Positions 9,411 to 17,499 of a stretch of DNA of 64,000 bases are shown piece after piece. The stretch is from Adhaeribacter aerolatus. GTDB lineage: Bacteria; Bacteroidota; Bacteroidia; Cytophagales; Hymenobacteraceae. The position numbers were made by a program, and so were the translations under genes. The notes under the pieces are model-generated. The model saw only the letters and a list, made by a program, of their open reading frames with translations, searched no databases and was not told the origin of the DNA. Position 1 is the stretch's first letter. Every line of letters begins with the position of its first letter. The stretch is from the NCBI RefSeq assembly GCF_007991635.1, contig NZ_BJYS01000017.1:1-64000 (forward strand). Reading direction: 5' to 3'.

Positions 9411-9998
9411 TTAGCGGTTAAAAAATAAAGCGCTGAAGCGCTCAACAGACATGGTAAAGGCAATCCCGAAAATGGCCGATGATAAAAACAAATTCCATTC
9501 GCGGCGGGAAGCCCGAAACCAGTTCAGGATAAAATAAGAAAGCGTTAAAGTAACCACCACAATGGCTAGCTGCCCCACCTCCAGGCCCACGTTAAAAGCT
9601 AATAATGGCCCCAATATTTCGTTGCCCAATAAGCTCCGCAAATAATTAGAAAAGCCCATACCATGAATTAATCCAAACAGGAGCGTAAGCAAATAGGTAA
9701 ACAGCCAGCTACTCTGGTTTTGGTTTTTCCGCAGAATATTAACCAGGCTGGTAATGACAATGGTAATCGGAATTAAAAACTCGATGAGCGAAACCGAAAC
9801 CGGAATGAGGTTGAAGACGCTTAGTGCCAGCGTAAGGGAATGGCCGATGGTAAATGCGGTTACTAAAATCAGTAGTTTCCGCCAGTCCTGCCACGCGTAA
9901 ACCCCGCAGAGGGCCATCACAAACAAGATGTGATCGTAACCCTGCCAATCCAGAATATGCGTAAGCCCCAACTGAAAATATAAAGGAAAATCGTGCAA
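9411..9998 (-). CDS. HupE/UreJ-like multi-pass membrane protein
   Basis: 195 residues if it starts at the TTG at 9998 (leading to HDFPLYFQLGLTHILDW); the frame is open to another TTG at 10025, but that overlaps a good -7 box, so 9998 is preferred. There is no ATG in a sensible place. About six membrane helices. The motifs GLTHILDW, GYDHILF and LIHGMGFS carry the conserved histidines of the HupE/UreJ family, whose members are linked to nickel/cobalt uptake or hydrogenase accessory roles. No hydrogenase or urease is nearby, so the cargo is unknown. Its stop is 7 bp from the M1 peptidase start, which implies one transcript. Confidence 0.82.
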   Translation of the reverse strand: MHDFPLYFQLGLTHILDWQGYDHILFVMALCGVYAWQDWRKLLILVTAFTIGHSLTLALSVFNLIPVSVSLIEFLIPITIVITSLVNILRKNQNQSSWLFTYLLTLLFGLIHGMGFSNYLRSLLGNEILGPLLAFNVGLEVGQLAIVVVTLTLSYFILNWFRASRREWNLFLSSAIFGIAFTMSVERFSALFFNR

Positions 9999-10022
9999 CG
10001 CGAACTTTTGCTTAATTTGGCA

Positions 10023-10053
10023 CAAAATTAGTTTTTTTGGCGTTCTTTAAAAA
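10023..10053 (-). promoter_or_regulatory. Bacteroidota-type promoter for the hupE-like / M1 genes
   Basis: On the minus strand the -7 box TAATTTTG (10030-10023) fits TAnnTTTG exactly. Nineteen bases upstream is TTTT (10053-10050), 3 of 4 to the -33 TTTG. Predicted transcript start near 10016 supports the TTG start at 9998. Confidence 0.6.
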
Positions 10054-10064
10054 ATATAAATCAG

Positions 10065-10541
10065 ATGCTGCACCTCTTTTTAATAAACCTGTTCGCTTTC
10101 CTGCACCCATTTTATGTGAGCGTAACAGAGGTGAACCACAACGATAAAACTAAAAGCCTGGAAATAAGTACCCGCATCTTTTTTGATGATTTAGAAACGG
10201 TGCTGGAGAAACAATTTAAAACTCGGTTGGATATTTTAAAACCAGCCGAGAAAAACCGCATCGACCCTCTCCTACGGGAATATTTGCAAAAGCACCTGCA
10301 ACTGCAAATAAACGGCAAGCCGGTAACGCTTACCTATTTAGGCTACGAAATAGAACAGGATGCTGCCTGGTGCTACCTGGAAGTGCCCCAGGTAAGCCGT
10401 ATTAAACAAATTCAGGTTTTAAACGATGTGCTTTTTGCCGAACACGACACCCAAACCAATATGGTACACATAACGGTAAAAGGCAACCGCAAAAGCACTA
10501 AGCTGGATAACCCAGAAAGTAAATTCACTGCTACTTTCTAA
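10065..10541 (+). CDS. DUF6702 family protein
   Basis: 158 residues, divergent from the hupE-like gene. An N-terminal hydrophobic stretch (LHLFLINLFAFLHPFYVSV) serves as a signal peptide or anchor. It is followed by TEVNHN and LEISTRIFFDDLE, which identify the DUF6702 family of small exported bacteroidotal proteins. No enzymatic motif is visible and the function is unknown. Its position beside the exported M1 peptidase and a HupE-like protein suggests a shared envelope role. Downstream is a strong terminator at 10648-10676. Confidence 0.82.
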   Translation: MLHLFLINLFAFLHPFYVSVTEVNHNDKTKSLEISTRIFFDDLETVLEKQFKTRLDILKPAEKNRIDPLLREYLQKHLQLQINGKPVTLTYLGYEIEQDAAWCYLEVPQVSRIKQIQVLNDVLFAEHDTQTNMVHITVKGNRKSTKLDNPESKFTATF

Positions 10542-10647
10542 TTAGAGTGTTTTTTAAATGGTTTAATCTTAATACCTGATTATCAATTTAATATTTAAGC
10601 AAAATTATTCTGTAGTTTCTTTCTAAAAAATGCTACCCGGTAAAAAT

Positions 10648-10676
10648 AAAAGCGGCGTAATCATTACGCCGCTTTT
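10648..10676. terminator. Bidirectional rho-independent terminator
   Basis: AAAAGCGGCGTAA and TTACGCCGCTTTT form a perfect 13-bp stem with a 3-base loop, between the converging DUF6702 (+) and Usp (-) genes. Confidence 0.9.
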
Positions 10677-10705
10677 ACCCAAATTACTAAACTTTATCTT
10701 TTAAT

Positions 10706-11590
10706 TTATATAGCCACTAACTCCATGTTAGGCTTACGTTGTTTTTCAATGGTGCAAACCGGGCAATGGGCCGAACAAATAATGCCGTTGCTCTCCGGAT
10801 AAATAATGGTTGGAATATGCCGGTGGTAGGCATCGGTTTTTAAATATTTTTGGCTGCACAGGCGATTTACCAGGTTTGCGTCGGGGGTGGCAATAACGAG
10901 TAAATCGGCCTCCCGCTGTTCGGCAAAATCATTGATGCCTTCCAGTTTATCATCTTCTTCGAGCAGAAAAAAATGTATTTTATCGTATGTTACCTCCACG
11001 CACAACTGGTTTAAAGCCTTTTTGTATTGGGCCAGGTACGGCCGCTGTGTTTTTTGGTAAACATGCACCAAATCCAGGTCGGCATTAAATAGCCGGGCAA
11101 AAGAAATTATTTTTTTCAGAATGCCCATATCCAGTTTTGTAAAATCGGAGGCATAACTGATACGCGAATAATTTTTAAATTCTCCCTGTGGCGGCACCAG
11201 CAAAACCGGACAGTTTACCCGTTCCAGAAAAGCCTGGAAAAAATGCGCATTTTCGGGTTCGTCTGCGCCATAAGGCGTAGGCATCAAGATCAAATTTATG
11301 TGGTAATCCTGTACCAAATCCTGCACCGAACTTACCAAAGAGCCCGACCTCACCACGCATTCGTTGTATACCACCGTGGCATTTACTTTGGGGTATTGCT
11401 GCTGCAACCGGCCGGCAAAACTCCGTAACCGCGACAAAGCCCGGTTCTCGGTGGTAGCCGTTAAGGTTTCGGATTGCAAACAATGCAACAGCACAATTTC
11501 GGCATCGGCTTTAGCCGCCAACTTGTTGGCAAATTGCAGCACCGGTAAGGCTTCCTGAGATAAATCGGTGATTACTAATATATTTTTCAT
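10706..11590 (-). CDS. Universal stress protein, divergent two-domain type
   Basis: 294 residues beginning MKNILVITDLSQEALPVL. Two Usp-like domains, about 1-150 and 155-275. The first ends in NLILMPTPYG and CPVLLVPP but lacks the G2xG9xG(S/T) ATP motif, so it may bind another ligand or none. The C-terminal tail has the unusual cysteine-containing segment CSAHCPVCTIEK (three Cys and a His), which might bind metal or respond to redox; that is inference. It is transcribed alone, between a terminator downstream and a 235-bp gap upstream. Confidence 0.87.
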   Translation of the reverse strand: MKNILVITDLSQEALPVLQFANKLAAKADAEIVLLHCLQSETLTATTENRALSRLRSFAGRLQQQYPKVNATVVYNECVVRSGSLVSSVQDLVQDYHINLILMPTPYGADEPENAHFFQAFLERVNCPVLLVPPQGEFKNYSRISYASDFTKLDMGILKKIISFARLFNADLDLVHVYQKTQRPYLAQYKKALNQLCVEVTYDKIHFFLLEEDDKLEGINDFAEQREADLLVIATPDANLVNRLCSQKYLKTDAYHRHIPTIIYPESNGIICSAHCPVCTIEKQRKPNMELVAI

Positions 11591-11752
11591 GGTATTCAGC
11601 TATTAGTTGGGCGCAGGGGTTAATTTTCTATGGTAAAATTAGGCTAACCCAATCTACTCTCCGACGACTAGCATCAACCTGAAAGTTGATATTTATCATG
11701 TTTAGGTATTAGGGCTTAGTCGTAAGCGTAGTAAACCTAAAATTAAGTATAA

Positions 11753-11790
11753 AAATAAAGAGGGCTCTTGCGTAAGAGCCCTCTTTATTT
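11753..11790 (-). terminator. Rho-independent terminator of the 79-residue protein gene
   Basis: AAATAAAGAGGGCTCTT and AAGAGCCCTCTTTATTT form an almost perfect 17-bp stem with a short loop, 35 bp beyond the stop of the gene at 11826. Confidence 0.88.
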
Positions 11791-11825
11791 AGATCCGGAT
11801 AATAGCAGTTTAAACCTCATATCAG

Positions 11826-12065
11826 TTAATCTTCTTGGCATTGTCGTAATAATTGTTCTTCGGCCAAGTAATTCCGGATTTCTTTGGAAATTAAACGCAT
11901 TTTTACTTTGCTTGTAATTGGCACCCGTACATTTTTTCCGTCGGTTAATTTAAATATTACTTCCAGGCTTCCTTCCGCCGGATTAAATTCGGCTAATTGC
12001 TGCCGCAGCTTTCTAATTTCTTCTACTTCGGTTAATGCAGGGGTTAAATTTTCAAATTTATTCAT
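11826..12065 (-). CDS. Small acidic/basic cytoplasmic protein of unknown function
   Basis: 79 residues, ATG at 12065. Predicted soluble: an N-terminal helix (TEVEEIRKLRQQLAEF) with coiled-coil character, then a beta-rich middle (SLEVIFKLTDGKNVRVPITSKVK) and a C-terminal helix (KEIRNYLAEEQLLRQ). I do not recognise a family. Its own strong terminator at 11753-11790 and codon use like its neighbours argue that it is real. No operon partner. Confidence 0.75.
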   Translation of the reverse strand: MNKFENLTPALTEVEEIRKLRQQLAEFNPAEGSLEVIFKLTDGKNVRVPITSKVKMRLISKEIRNYLAEEQLLRQCQED

Positions 12066-12686
12066 AATGTTTAATGTTGTTCCTTGCTTAATACGAGTAA
12101 GCGAAAAAAGTAACCGTAAACTGATATTATTTTTTTATTAAATGATTGAATAAACTTTAATTTTTATAATAACCCGTAATTTTAATTGATAAAATTTAAG
12201 ACAAAGAAACTATTAGGCAAATATATTTCAAAATAATATCTTGTGTAAAAAGGGTCTATTCTAAGTCTTTATTTTCGTCTTTTATGGCATTTGAATCGGC
12301 GACTCACCAGTATTGTTTTTCCCCCGAACCCAAGAATATAGTACTGCAGCAGTTCTGATTAATAACTTTAAAGAATTATTTAAATATTGCAGAATGGAAA
12401 GCCTATTGGTGCAGAACTAAATATTTTAAGTATTATACTCAGACCTAAAGGAAAAATATCCTTTTGAAACGCTGGATATGCTTCGTCGCTTTATTCTCCA
12501 AACCTTGAACTGATATAGACCCGGGATGGTTAACTACGTACAATTGTTTAACTATTACGTATTTATCCGTAATATTTAGTTAGCTTTGGGAAGCGTTCTG
12601 TTTAAAGGATTATTCTTATACCTGAACCGCGCCGTTCCCTTTTGTACCAGTATATTTGTTTTTTCCTTTTCATCTATTCTTTATTT
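12066..12686. other. Long intergenic region upstream of the desaturase
   Basis: 621 AT-rich bases between divergent genes. Apart from the -7 box at 12581-12588 I see no RNA gene, repeat or reading frame worth calling. Confidence 0.5.
12581..12588 (+). promoter_or_regulatory. Candidate -7 box for the desaturase gene
   Basis: TAGCTTTG fits TAnnTTTG exactly. No TTTG is found at the ideal -33 distance. The predicted transcript would have a leader of about 90 bases before the ATG at 12687. Confidence 0.4.
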
Positions 12687-13799
12687 ATGCAAACCACCAG
12701 ACGCGTAAAGTTCACCAATCCTAATAAAAGTAACTTTTACCCCACCCTCAAAAAAAGAGTAGATCAGTATTTTGCCGATCAACAAATATCGAAATATGCT
12801 AACGGCAGCATGGTTTTAAAAACAGTTGTTTTGCTGCTGACGTATCTGGTGCCTTTTGTTATAATATTGGCTTTTCAGCCTGGTTTAGGTTTAAGTTTGC
12901 TGCTTTGGTTTATGATGGGTTTGGGAATTGCCGGTATTGGCATGAGCATCATGCACGATGCTAACCACGGCGCCTATTCCGAAAACAAAATTGTTAATTA
13001 CCTGGTGGGCCACAGCCTGAATTTAGTAGGTGGCTCGGTCTTTAACTGGAAGCTGCAGCACAATATTTTACACCACACCTACACCAATATTGCGCACATT
13101 GACGAAGATATTCAGGACCGGTTGGTACTGCGGTTTTCGCCGCATACCCTGGTTAAAAAGTATCACCAGTTGCAATACATTTATGCTTTTTTCTTTTACG
13201 GCCTGCTAACCTTGTATTGGGTACTGGCCAAAGATGCCATTCAGTTTATTCAGTTTACCCGTAAGGGCGTAAATCCGCAGACGCAAAAAGAGAATGTTAT
13301 TACGGTACTTAAAATCGTGGCCAGTAAAATATTTTACTTTCTAGTAATCTTTGGTTTGCCGGTTTTTGTATTCAACATCCCTTTTGCCGAAGTTCTGGCC
13401 GGTTTCTTTCTGATGCACTTTACAGCCGGCATTATTTTAACCGTTGTTTTTCAGTTGGCCCACACCGTAGAAGGTACCAGCCATCCCTTACCCAACAGCG
13501 AAGGCAATATTGAAAACGATTGGGCGATTCACCAATTAAATACCACTGTTAATTTTTCGCCGGATAATAAATTTATTGGATGGTACGTGGGGGGCCTTAA
13601 TTACCAGATAGAACACCACCTGTTTCCGCGCATTTGCCACGTCCATTATCCACAAATTGCCGGGATTGTAAAAGCTACTGCCGCTGAATTTGGCATTCCT
13701 TACATGGTAAACCCCACCTTTATGCAGGCCCTGAAATCGCACCTGTCTACCTTGCACCGTTTCGGTCGCCTGCCCGATTGGAATACCGCGATTGGTTAA
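12687..13799 (+). CDS. Membrane fatty acid (acyl-CoA/lipid) desaturase
   Basis: 370 residues from the ATG at 12687 (MQTTRRVKFTNPNKSNFYPT); the frame is open 15 codons further upstream but that stretch is hydrophobic and not family-like. Three histidine boxes hold the di-iron site: H90DANH94, H125NILHH130 and QIEHH near residue 307. Gln in place of His in the third box is the mark of front-end (delta-5/delta-6, linoleoyl-CoA type) desaturases. About four membrane helices. It would introduce a double bond into membrane lipid acyl chains, using molecular oxygen. No cytochrome b5 domain is fused, so electrons come from elsewhere. The exact regiochemistry is not predictable. Confidence 0.9.
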   Translation: MQTTRRVKFTNPNKSNFYPTLKKRVDQYFADQQISKYANGSMVLKTVVLLLTYLVPFVIILAFQPGLGLSLLLWFMMGLGIAGIGMSIMHDANHGAYSENKIVNYLVGHSLNLVGGSVFNWKLQHNILHHTYTNIAHIDEDIQDRLVLRFSPHTLVKKYHQLQYIYAFFFYGLLTLYWVLAKDAIQFIQFTRKGVNPQTQKENVITVLKIVASKIFYFLVIFGLPVFVFNIPFAEVLAGFFLMHFTAGIILTVVFQLAHTVEGTSHPLPNSEGNIENDWAIHQLNTTVNFSPDNKFIGWYVGGLNYQIEHHLFPRICHVHYPQIAGIVKATAAEFGIPYMVNPTFMQALKSHLSTLHRFGRLPDWNTAIG

Positions 13800-13888
13800 A
13801 TTTCCGGAATATGCTTTCTTTTCAGAAGTTTGGTACCACATTCCGGTTAAATGTTATGAAGGTTTAATATAAAAAGGAATATTTGATA

Positions 13889-14189
13889 CCTCGCCCAAAA
13901 TCCTTCTCCTGAAAATGGAGAGGGATTTTGATTAGTCTTTCAGCTTTTGCAATACCGTTGTTTTATCTCTTAATGAAGCTTTTAAAGAGAATGGAACAAC
14001 TAATGCTGGTATTCGAATAACAGTAATATAGGCCAAAGCAGTTTTAGAGGAATTTACTGCGTCTGCTATATGCTCTCTGCACTTATATATCACAAGATAA
14101 TATTATTCCTTCTGTTAAAAGCGTTTCCCTTAAATGAAGCATTACCGGAGCTCCCCTTCGCCCGGAGGAGAAGGGGTTGGGGGATGAGG
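13889..14189. repeat. Interspersed repeat, copy 2 (about 301 bp)
   Basis: Full-length counterpart of 4134-4428, in the same orientation. It starts CCTCGCCC, ends GGGGATGAGG, and each end folds on itself (CCTTCTCC/GGAGAGGG and CCCCTTC/GAAGGGG). The two copies share conserved internal blocks (for example CTGCTATATGCT) in diverged surroundings, so they are old relatives and not a recent duplication. It stops 8 bp short of the ccoS stop codon, where the oxidase genes often follow in related genomes. A 60-codon minus-strand frame inside it is a translation of the repeat and not a gene. Confidence 0.8.
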
Positions 14190-14197
14190 TCCCTCTC

Positions 14198-14362
14198 CTA
14201 AGACTTCCGGGGTTTTTCTTCGTTTTCTTCCTCAAATAATATCCGTACCGAAGGCGTATAATCATCTTCGTACTGACCCGACTTTACCGCCCACAGAAAA
14301 GAACTCAGAAAGATGATGGCAACGGTTAAGCTAATGGCGATTAATATATAAATAATGGTCAT
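14198..14362 (-). CDS. ccoS: cbb3 oxidase assembly protein CcoS
   Basis: 54 residues, a small gene in another frame than the longer spurious frame at this place. It encodes one N-terminal membrane helix (TIIYILIAISLTVAIIFLSS), then FLWAVKSGQYEDD and an acidic/basic tail; the WAVKSGQYED block is the CcoS signature. CcoS helps mature the cbb3-type cytochrome oxidase, together with the copper ATPase CcoI. Its ATG overlaps the ccoI stop (ATGA), so translation is coupled. The 300-bp repeat begins 8 bp after its stop, and no ccoNOP genes follow. Confidence 0.88.
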   Translation of the reverse strand: MTIIYILIAISLTVAIIFLSSFLWAVKSGQYEDDYTPSVRILFEEENEEKPRKS

Positions 14363-16830
14363 GCGATTACGGTTTTAGTTTCCTTAGATGATTTTGGTTG
14401 TGCGGTTCGGTTTAAGCCCATTCGCCAGGCCACTACCCGTACTCCGATAATTGCTGCCAGAACCACGCTGATAGAACTAATGGGCATGAGGATAGCCGAA
14501 ATAACCGGCGAGAATTTACCCATTACGGCCAGGCTTAAACCAATAATGTTGTAAATAAAAGATACGCCAAAGCTGAATAATATTACCTGCAGGCTCCTTC
14601 GCGAAAAGCGCAGGAAATCGGCCAGGCGGGTAAAACTGCCGGAATCCAGAATGGCATCGCAGCCAGGCGAAAATCCGTTTACCGAATCGGTTACCGAAAT
14701 ACCGGCATCGCTCATCTTTAAAGCCCCCGCATCATTCAGGCCATCGCCTACCATAATAACCCGCCGGTTCTGTTTTTTTAGGTTTTCGATATAAGTCAAT
14801 TTATCGGCCGGCGATTGGTTGAAGTGTAATTCAGCATCTTCGCCAAATAATAGCTGCAGGTTACTCTTCTCCGCGTCGTTATCACCGGATAATACCGCCA
14901 GCTTTTTAGTTTTGCGCAATTCCCGGATTAAGTCGGCCAAACCGTCGCGGTAATGGTTGCCGAATACAAAATAACCGGGTTGGTTTTCGCCGATTTGTAC
15001 ATAAACGCTGGTTTCGCGGTTCGACCGATTAGCTGTTTGGTGCTGCGTACCCGCGTAGGCAACCGAACCAACCCGTACCAATACTCCGTTCACCTCTCCT
15101 TCTACCCCTTTGCCGGGTAGCTCTTTGTAATTAACCACCGGCCATATTTTACCTGCTAAAGATTCGTAAACCCGCTGGCTTAAAGGGTGCGTGGAGTGCT
15201 GCAATACCGAACGTACGAACGCCTGCTGGTCAGTGGTTAATGGCTCTCCGTGGTAGTTTAAATCAGTTTGGTTGCTCACGGTTAAGGTACCGGTTTTGTC
15301 GAACACAATAGTATCGGCTTTGGCCAGCGTTTCGGCCACTTCTCCGTTTTTGAGGTAGAATTTATGCTTACCAAATATCCGGAGCACATTAGATAAAGTA
15401 AAGGGCGTAGATAGCGACAAGGCGCAAGGGCAGGCAATTACCAACACCGAGGTAAAAGCTTTGATAGCCATATCATGATCGCGCGGTACCCAATAAATTA
15501 AAGCCCCTAATGCGATGAGCAAAGTAACGGTGATAAAATATTTACCTACGTTGTGCGCGTACGTACCAAAGCTGGCGTAGCCCCGCTCCTTCCGGAAAAT
15601 ATCATTGTTCCAAAGCTGGGTCAGGTAACTTTGCGATACATCTTTAATTACTTCCAGTTGAATACTTTCGCCCGTTTGGCGCCCGCCCGCATATATTATT
15701 TCGCCGGCCACTTTGGGCACCGGCACCGATTCGCCGGATACAAAACTATAATCGATAAATGCTTGGCCGCTCAACAAAATAGCATCGGCCGGGACCAGTT
15801 CCTGGTTCCGGATGCGGATGCGCTTACCCGGCACCAGTTCTTTTACCGAAATAATCTTTTCCACGCCTTTTTCCAGCGTAGTAACCGAAATAGGGAAATA
15901 AGACTTATAATCCCGGTCAAACTCCAGGGCGTCGTAGGTGCGCTGTTGCACGTATTTGCCAATCAGCATAAAAAAGACCAGACCGGTAAACGAATCAAGA
16001 AAACCGGGGCCATGGCCTGTAAATATATCGTAAAGGCTTACCAAAAATAAAGAAAGTAAACCCAGGCTAATGGGTACATCTAAGTTGATGTGTTTTTGCT
16101 TTAAACCTTGCCAGGCAGATTTAAAAAATACCGGCGCGCCGTACAGGAAAACCGGTAAACTGATGAGAATATTCAGGTACCCGAAAAAAGAGCCAAATTC
16201 CCGGTTTACTTCATCGGCCAGCGAAAAATAATCCGGAAAGCTTAACAGCATAATATTGCCGAAACAGAAGCCCGTTAAACCCAGCCGGATGTAAATAGCA
16301 TAATCTTTCTTCTTTTTCTTTCTCGATAAATTATCCAGGTTTAAGGTGGGCGCATAACCAATTTTGTGCAGCAAGGTTACAACGGCACTCAACTTGGTTT
16401 TAGCCGGGTTGTAAGAAATAGATATTTCTTTCCGGAGAAAATTTACCCGCGACTGAATAATTCCGGCATCCAGTTTAAATAAGTTTTCGAGGAGCCAGAT
16501 ACAGGAACTGCAGTGCATACCAGGTATCTGAAAAAGTACTTTATGCAGCGAATCATCTTTAAAACTCAGCAACTGGCCCAGTACCACGTCCTCGTCGAGG
16601 TAAGAAAATTTATTTATGTCTACCTCCTCCTCATTTACGGTTACGCCGGGTTTTTCACCGTCTTCGAGGTTATAGTAGGTACACAGGTTATTCGCATACA
16701 ATAATTCATACACCGATTTACAACCGGTACAGCAAAAAGCTTTTTCATCGGCGTAAATCGGGGTAGTATCGCATTCGTCGCCACAATGGTAGCAATGCTC
16801 TTTTATTTGGGGTGAGGCAGTAACTTGCAT
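14359..16830 (-). CDS. ccoI: Copper-translocating P1B-type ATPase CcoI (FixI)
   Basis: 823 residues from the ATG at 16830, preceded by AAGGAA at good spacing. N-terminal cysteine-rich zinc-finger-like region (CYHCGDEC near 13-20 and CCTGC near 33-37), an HMA domain with GMHCSSC (104-110), membrane helices, the transmembrane metal site CPC (467-469), phosphorylation D511 in DKTGTLT, and GDGLNDAGAL near the end. This layout is that of FixI/CcoI, which delivers copper for the CuB centre of cbb3 oxidase. Cotranscribed and translationally coupled with ccoS. A palindrome upstream at 16909-16925 could be an Fnr-type operator. Confidence 0.94.
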   Translation of the reverse strand: MQVTASPQIKEHCYHCGDECDTTPIYADEKAFCCTGCKSVYELLYANNLCTYYNLEDGEKPGVTVNEEEVDINKFSYLDEDVVLGQLLSFKDDSLHKVLFQIPGMHCSSCIWLLENLFKLDAGIIQSRVNFLRKEISISYNPAKTKLSAVVTLLHKIGYAPTLNLDNLSRKKKKKDYAIYIRLGLTGFCFGNIMLLSFPDYFSLADEVNREFGSFFGYLNILISLPVFLYGAPVFFKSAWQGLKQKHINLDVPISLGLLSLFLVSLYDIFTGHGPGFLDSFTGLVFFMLIGKYVQQRTYDALEFDRDYKSYFPISVTTLEKGVEKIISVKELVPGKRIRIRNQELVPADAILLSGQAFIDYSFVSGESVPVPKVAGEIIYAGGRQTGESIQLEVIKDVSQSYLTQLWNNDIFRKERGYASFGTYAHNVGKYFITVTLLIALGALIYWVPRDHDMAIKAFTSVLVIACPCALSLSTPFTLSNVLRIFGKHKFYLKNGEVAETLAKADTIVFDKTGTLTVSNQTDLNYHGEPLTTDQQAFVRSVLQHSTHPLSQRVYESLAGKIWPVVNYKELPGKGVEGEVNGVLVRVGSVAYAGTQHQTANRSNRETSVYVQIGENQPGYFVFGNHYRDGLADLIRELRKTKKLAVLSGDNDAEKSNLQLLFGEDAELHFNQSPADKLTYIENLKKQNRRVIMVGDGLNDAGALKMSDAGISVTDSVNGFSPGCDAILDSGSFTRLADFLRFSRRSLQVILFSFGVSFIYNIIGLSLAVMGKFSPVISAILMPISSISVVLAAIIGVRVVAWRMGLNRTAQPKSSKETKTVIA

Positions 16831-16908
16831 GGTTATTTCCTTAAGCAAGTGCAATATTACAAACCCTTAGCCGGCCCACAGATGAGTAAAATCAGCCTTG
16901 AAAATGAC

Positions 16909-16925
16909 TTTGCTCATGTAGCAAA
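16909..16925. promoter_or_regulatory. Candidate Crp/Fnr-type operator
   Basis: TTTGCT-CATGT-AGCAAA is a perfect 6-bp inverted repeat with a 5-base spacer between ccoI and the truncated hemoglobin gene. A near-consensus -7 box for ccoI (TAATATTG, 16859-16852) puts its centre about 70 bp upstream of the likely start, a usual position for a Crp/Fnr activator. Binding factor unknown. Confidence 0.45.
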
Positions 16926-17043
16926 AAGAAGGTAAATAAGAAATTTGTTCGGGTAAGATTATGTTCAGCTATCTGGAATGGTGCAAGCCAGCTTAAAACA
17001 GCAGCTTTTATCAAGTGCCCATTGCAGTAAAAGAAACAACAGA

Positions 17044-17439
17044 ATGGAAAATAAAACAGAAATAAAGGGCCGGACCGAAGTAGAACTGCTGGTGAATAAT
17101 TTTTACGACCGGGTAAACCAAGACCCTATGCTCAGCCCCATTTTTAATGTGCAGGCACAAGTAAACTGGCCGGCGCATTTACCCAATATGTATGATTTCT
17201 GGGAAACTTTACTTTTCGGGCGAGCCGTTTACAAAGGTTTTCCATTCCCGAAACACACCACTTTAAATTTACGTGCCGAGCATTTCGACCGATGGCTGGA
17301 ATTATTTAACCAAACGGTAGATGCGGATTTTACTGGCCTGCTAGCCGAAGAAGCCAAAAACAAAGCCCTGAATATTGCCACCGTTTTCCAGATGCGTTTA
17401 GGTTTAAAACCTGTTGGCCTTGGGATAGTGGCAAAATAA
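17044..17439 (+). CDS. Group III truncated hemoglobin
   Basis: 131 residues from the ATG at 17044 (MENKTEIKGRTEVELLVNNFYDRV); the frame continues upstream but that part is not family-like. The 2-on-2 globin fold is shown by LVNNFYDRV (helix B), MYDFWETLLFG (helix E) and the proximal histidine H80 in LRAEHFDRWLELF. Group III proteins bind oxygen, NO or sulfide tightly; their roles include NO or peroxide defence and oxygen handling at low tension. It is divergent from ccoI/ccoS, which serve a high-affinity oxidase, so both units may answer to the same low-oxygen or NO signal. Confidence 0.9.
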   Translation: MENKTEIKGRTEVELLVNNFYDRVNQDPMLSPIFNVQAQVNWPAHLPNMYDFWETLLFGRAVYKGFPFPKHTTLNLRAEHFDRWLELFNQTVDADFTGLLAEEAKNKALNIATVFQMRLGLKPVGLGIVAK

Positions 17440-17445
17440 AAAGCT

Positions 17446-17474
17446 CCCTGTTTTAGACTTCCGCCTTAAACAGG
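17446..17474. terminator. Inverted repeat, possible terminator
   Basis: CCCTGTTTT and TAAACAGGG can pair around an 11-base loop between the converging truncated hemoglobin and porin genes. No good T run follows, so termination is only likely. Confidence 0.4.
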
Positions 17475-17499
17475 GATCTGCTTAAACTATTTCCAGTAT

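Noticed and set aside
14083-14265. 60-codon minus-strand frame across the repeat and ccoS
   Set aside because: It is a translation of the 300-bp repeat and runs out of frame over ccoS; the 54-codon ccoS frame has clear family sequence and couples to ccoI.
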